From NCBI GenBank assembly GCA_005773165.1, contig SXHP01000008.1, positions 1 to 38,761 on the forward strand: a stretch of DNA of 38,761 nt. Reading direction: 5' to 3'. Below, piece after piece: positions 38,424 to 38,761 of this stretch (positions are counted from its first letter, which is position 1; every line of letters begins with the position of its first letter). The notes under the pieces are model-generated. The model did not search any database and was not told the DNA's origin. It saw only the letters and a list, made by a program, of their open reading frames with translations. Source of the stretch: Sphingomonadales bacterium (GTDB taxonomy: Bacteria; Pseudomonadota; Alphaproteobacteria; Sphingomonadales; Sphingomonadaceae). Position numbers and translations under genes: made by a program.

Positions 38424-38446
38424 CGCAGATCTACCCCCGCACAGCA

Positions 38447-38470
38447 CCCGCCAGAGCCTAACTTGGCGGG
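38447..38470. promoter_or_regulatory. Perfect inverted repeat in the giant gene's leader
   Basis: CCCGCCA-N10-TGGCGGG, a perfect 7-bp dyad 24 bases upstream of the ATG at 38423. It may be an operator or a 5' UTR hairpin. It overlaps the ORF track's first codons, one reason to prefer the downstream start. Confidence 0.55.
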
Positions 38471-38489
38471 GCATCCATCCCCATCGCAG

Positions 38490-38517
38490 GCTAGAGCCGA
38501 GACGGGGGCGTCGACAA
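38490..38517 (-). promoter_or_regulatory. Weak candidate promoter of the giant gene
   Basis: On the minus strand TTGTCG (38517-38512) is followed after 16 bases by TCTAGC (38495-38490). The -10 match is poor. If used, transcription would begin about 60 bases before the ATG at 38423, leaving no room for translation from 38474. Confidence 0.25.
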
Positions 38518-38543
38518 GGCGATTCTGCGACGTGGTAAAAACT

Positions 38544-38735
38544 TCAATCCGGGTTCAGGCGCTTAGCCAGAACAGTGCTGCAGTCCGGCTTTGGACATGG
38601 GAGCACGCGCTTCGCCTCGCACGGCGCGCGCCTAATCGCGGCCGAGGCGTTCCGGACGAAGGTGATCTCTGGATTCTGCTGGGCTGCGGTCGACGCGCCG
38701 GCCGCGATGACAATCGCCGTGATGATCGCTCGCAT
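38544..38735 (-). CDS. Small secreted Cys-containing protein of unknown function
   Basis: This is a 63-residue ORF on the same strand as the giant gene, ending 120 bases before its preferred start. The N-terminus is a textbook Sec signal peptide: MR, a hydrophobic core (AIITAIVIAAGA) and a likely cut after STAA. The mature part is about 45 residues, basic, with three cysteines (39, 47, 52) in APCEAKRVLPCPKPDC, which could form one disulfide plus a free thiol or bind metal. AGGAAGAGG (38744-38752) is eight bases before the ATG, which supports translation. I recognise no family. It may share transcription with the giant gene, but the leader between them has its own dyad, so this is uncertain. 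Confidence 0.68.
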   Translation of the reverse strand: MRAIITAIVIAAGASTAAQQNPEITFVRNASAAIRRAPCEAKRVLPCPKPDCSTVLAKRLNPD

Positions 38736-38743
38736 GGTTATGG

Positions 38744-38752
38744 CCTCTTCCT
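38744..38752 (-). promoter_or_regulatory. Ribosome binding site of the small secreted protein
   Basis: AGGAAGAGG on the minus strand, eight bases upstream of the ATG at 38735, a strong Shine-Dalgarno match at normal spacing. Confidence 0.65.
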
Positions 38753-38761
38753 CATCCCTGA

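Larger units (their letters stand above)
27975..38255 (-). repeat. About 24 PPC-like modules in alternating A/B order
   Basis: Residues ~57-3480. Type A modules carry a YtFtl...FDaLT...W.L.GP.G core followed by GxYTLTVDaxxDaTgxYaFrLLDlA. Type B modules carry AGDRlFxD...WRLIDPxG followed by GxYTLLVEG. I counted 12 of each, in strict alternation, about 310 bp per module. They resemble bacterial pre-peptidase C-terminal (PPC) beta-sandwich domains. They probably form a long rod-like stalk. Three LamG-like domains and one lectin-like domain are inserted at module joints. Confidence 0.8.

Noticed and set aside
2184-38054. Very long plus-strand ORFs opposite the giant gene (e.g. 2184-7166, 10914-17921, 17961-25547, 26433-29675, 33474-38054)
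   Set aside because: They mirror the giant gene in a stop-poor antisense frame, are extremely Arg/Gly/Ala/His-rich and show no domain pattern, no start signals and no own composition. GC-rich codon use alone explains them.
939-38423. RTX (GGxGxDxxx) repeats or a LapA-type C-terminus
   Set aside because: I looked for nonapeptide runs in the translation and saw none; the Asp-rich loops present belong to cadherin-like and dockerin-like domains.
38424-38474. Start of the giant gene at the ATG at 38474 (ORF-track start)
   Set aside because: It lies inside or before the dyad, has GGGG only four bases upstream, and adds 17 residues unlike usual LEPR-XLL leaders. It cannot be excluded.

Overview
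This 38.8 kb, GC-rich window is dominated by a single gene. A minus-strand ORF of about 37.5 kb (stop at 939, preferred start at 38423) encodes a protein of about 12,500 residues. Its N-terminus carries the LEPR-XLL signature (LEPRLLMSAD) seen on very large bacterial exported or surface repeat proteins. Base composition, codon use and the flanking genes suggest a proteobacterium, plausibly a sphingomonad-like alphaproteobacterium. That is inference; nothing in the window fixes the taxon.

Layout, left to right. (1) Positions 1-476 hold the 3' part of a plus-strand response-regulator-like gene: the end of a receiver domain, a Pro-rich linker and a LytTR DNA-binding domain. (2) Positions 623-805 hold a 60-residue one-helix membrane microprotein with a good ribosome binding site. 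(3) Positions 806-938 are a short convergent spacer with GC hairpins. (4) Positions 939-38423 are the giant gene. (5) Positions 38424-38543 are its leader, with a perfect inverted repeat just upstream of the chosen start. (6) Positions 38544-38735 hold a 63-residue secreted, Cys-containing small protein on the same strand. No RNA gene, CRISPR array, insertion sequence or integrase was seen.

Architecture of the giant protein, N to C (numbering from the Met at 38423). LEPR-XLL at 46-55. About 24 PPC-like beta modules in two strictly alternating types (57-3480), with three LamG-like domains and one L-type-lectin-like domain inserted at module joints. About 17 CARDB-like modules (3494-5692). A PPC plus IPT-like segment, then a large region of less certain fold (to ~6620). 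A first beta-propeller and Ig-like domains. Nine cadherin/He_PIG-like modules (7146-8007). An RHS/YD-like segment. A dockerin-like pair of calcium loops (~8571-8613). Cadherin-like and Big_2-like domains, a long hydrophobic stretch (~9055-9106) and a second beta-propeller. An alpha/beta hydrolase with a full candidate triad (S10035, D10067, H10230). A helical region of unknown family and an OmpA-like domain (~10712-10831). A matrixin-like metalloprotease fold whose zinc motif has decayed to HAMGR. A carbohydrate-binding-like domain, a tandem-95 module, seven near-identical 93-residue repeats, PKD, an Ig-like domain, a cohesin-like domain and a basic, disordered C-terminal tail.

Taken together, this looks like a giant cell-surface or matrix protein. 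It would combine a long spacer stalk, several glycan-binding domains, one probably active esterase/lipase-type enzyme, a possible cell-wall anchor, and a dockerin/cohesin pair that could allow self-association. No secretion system is encoded in the window and the N-terminus has no ordinary Sec signal peptide, so its export route is open.
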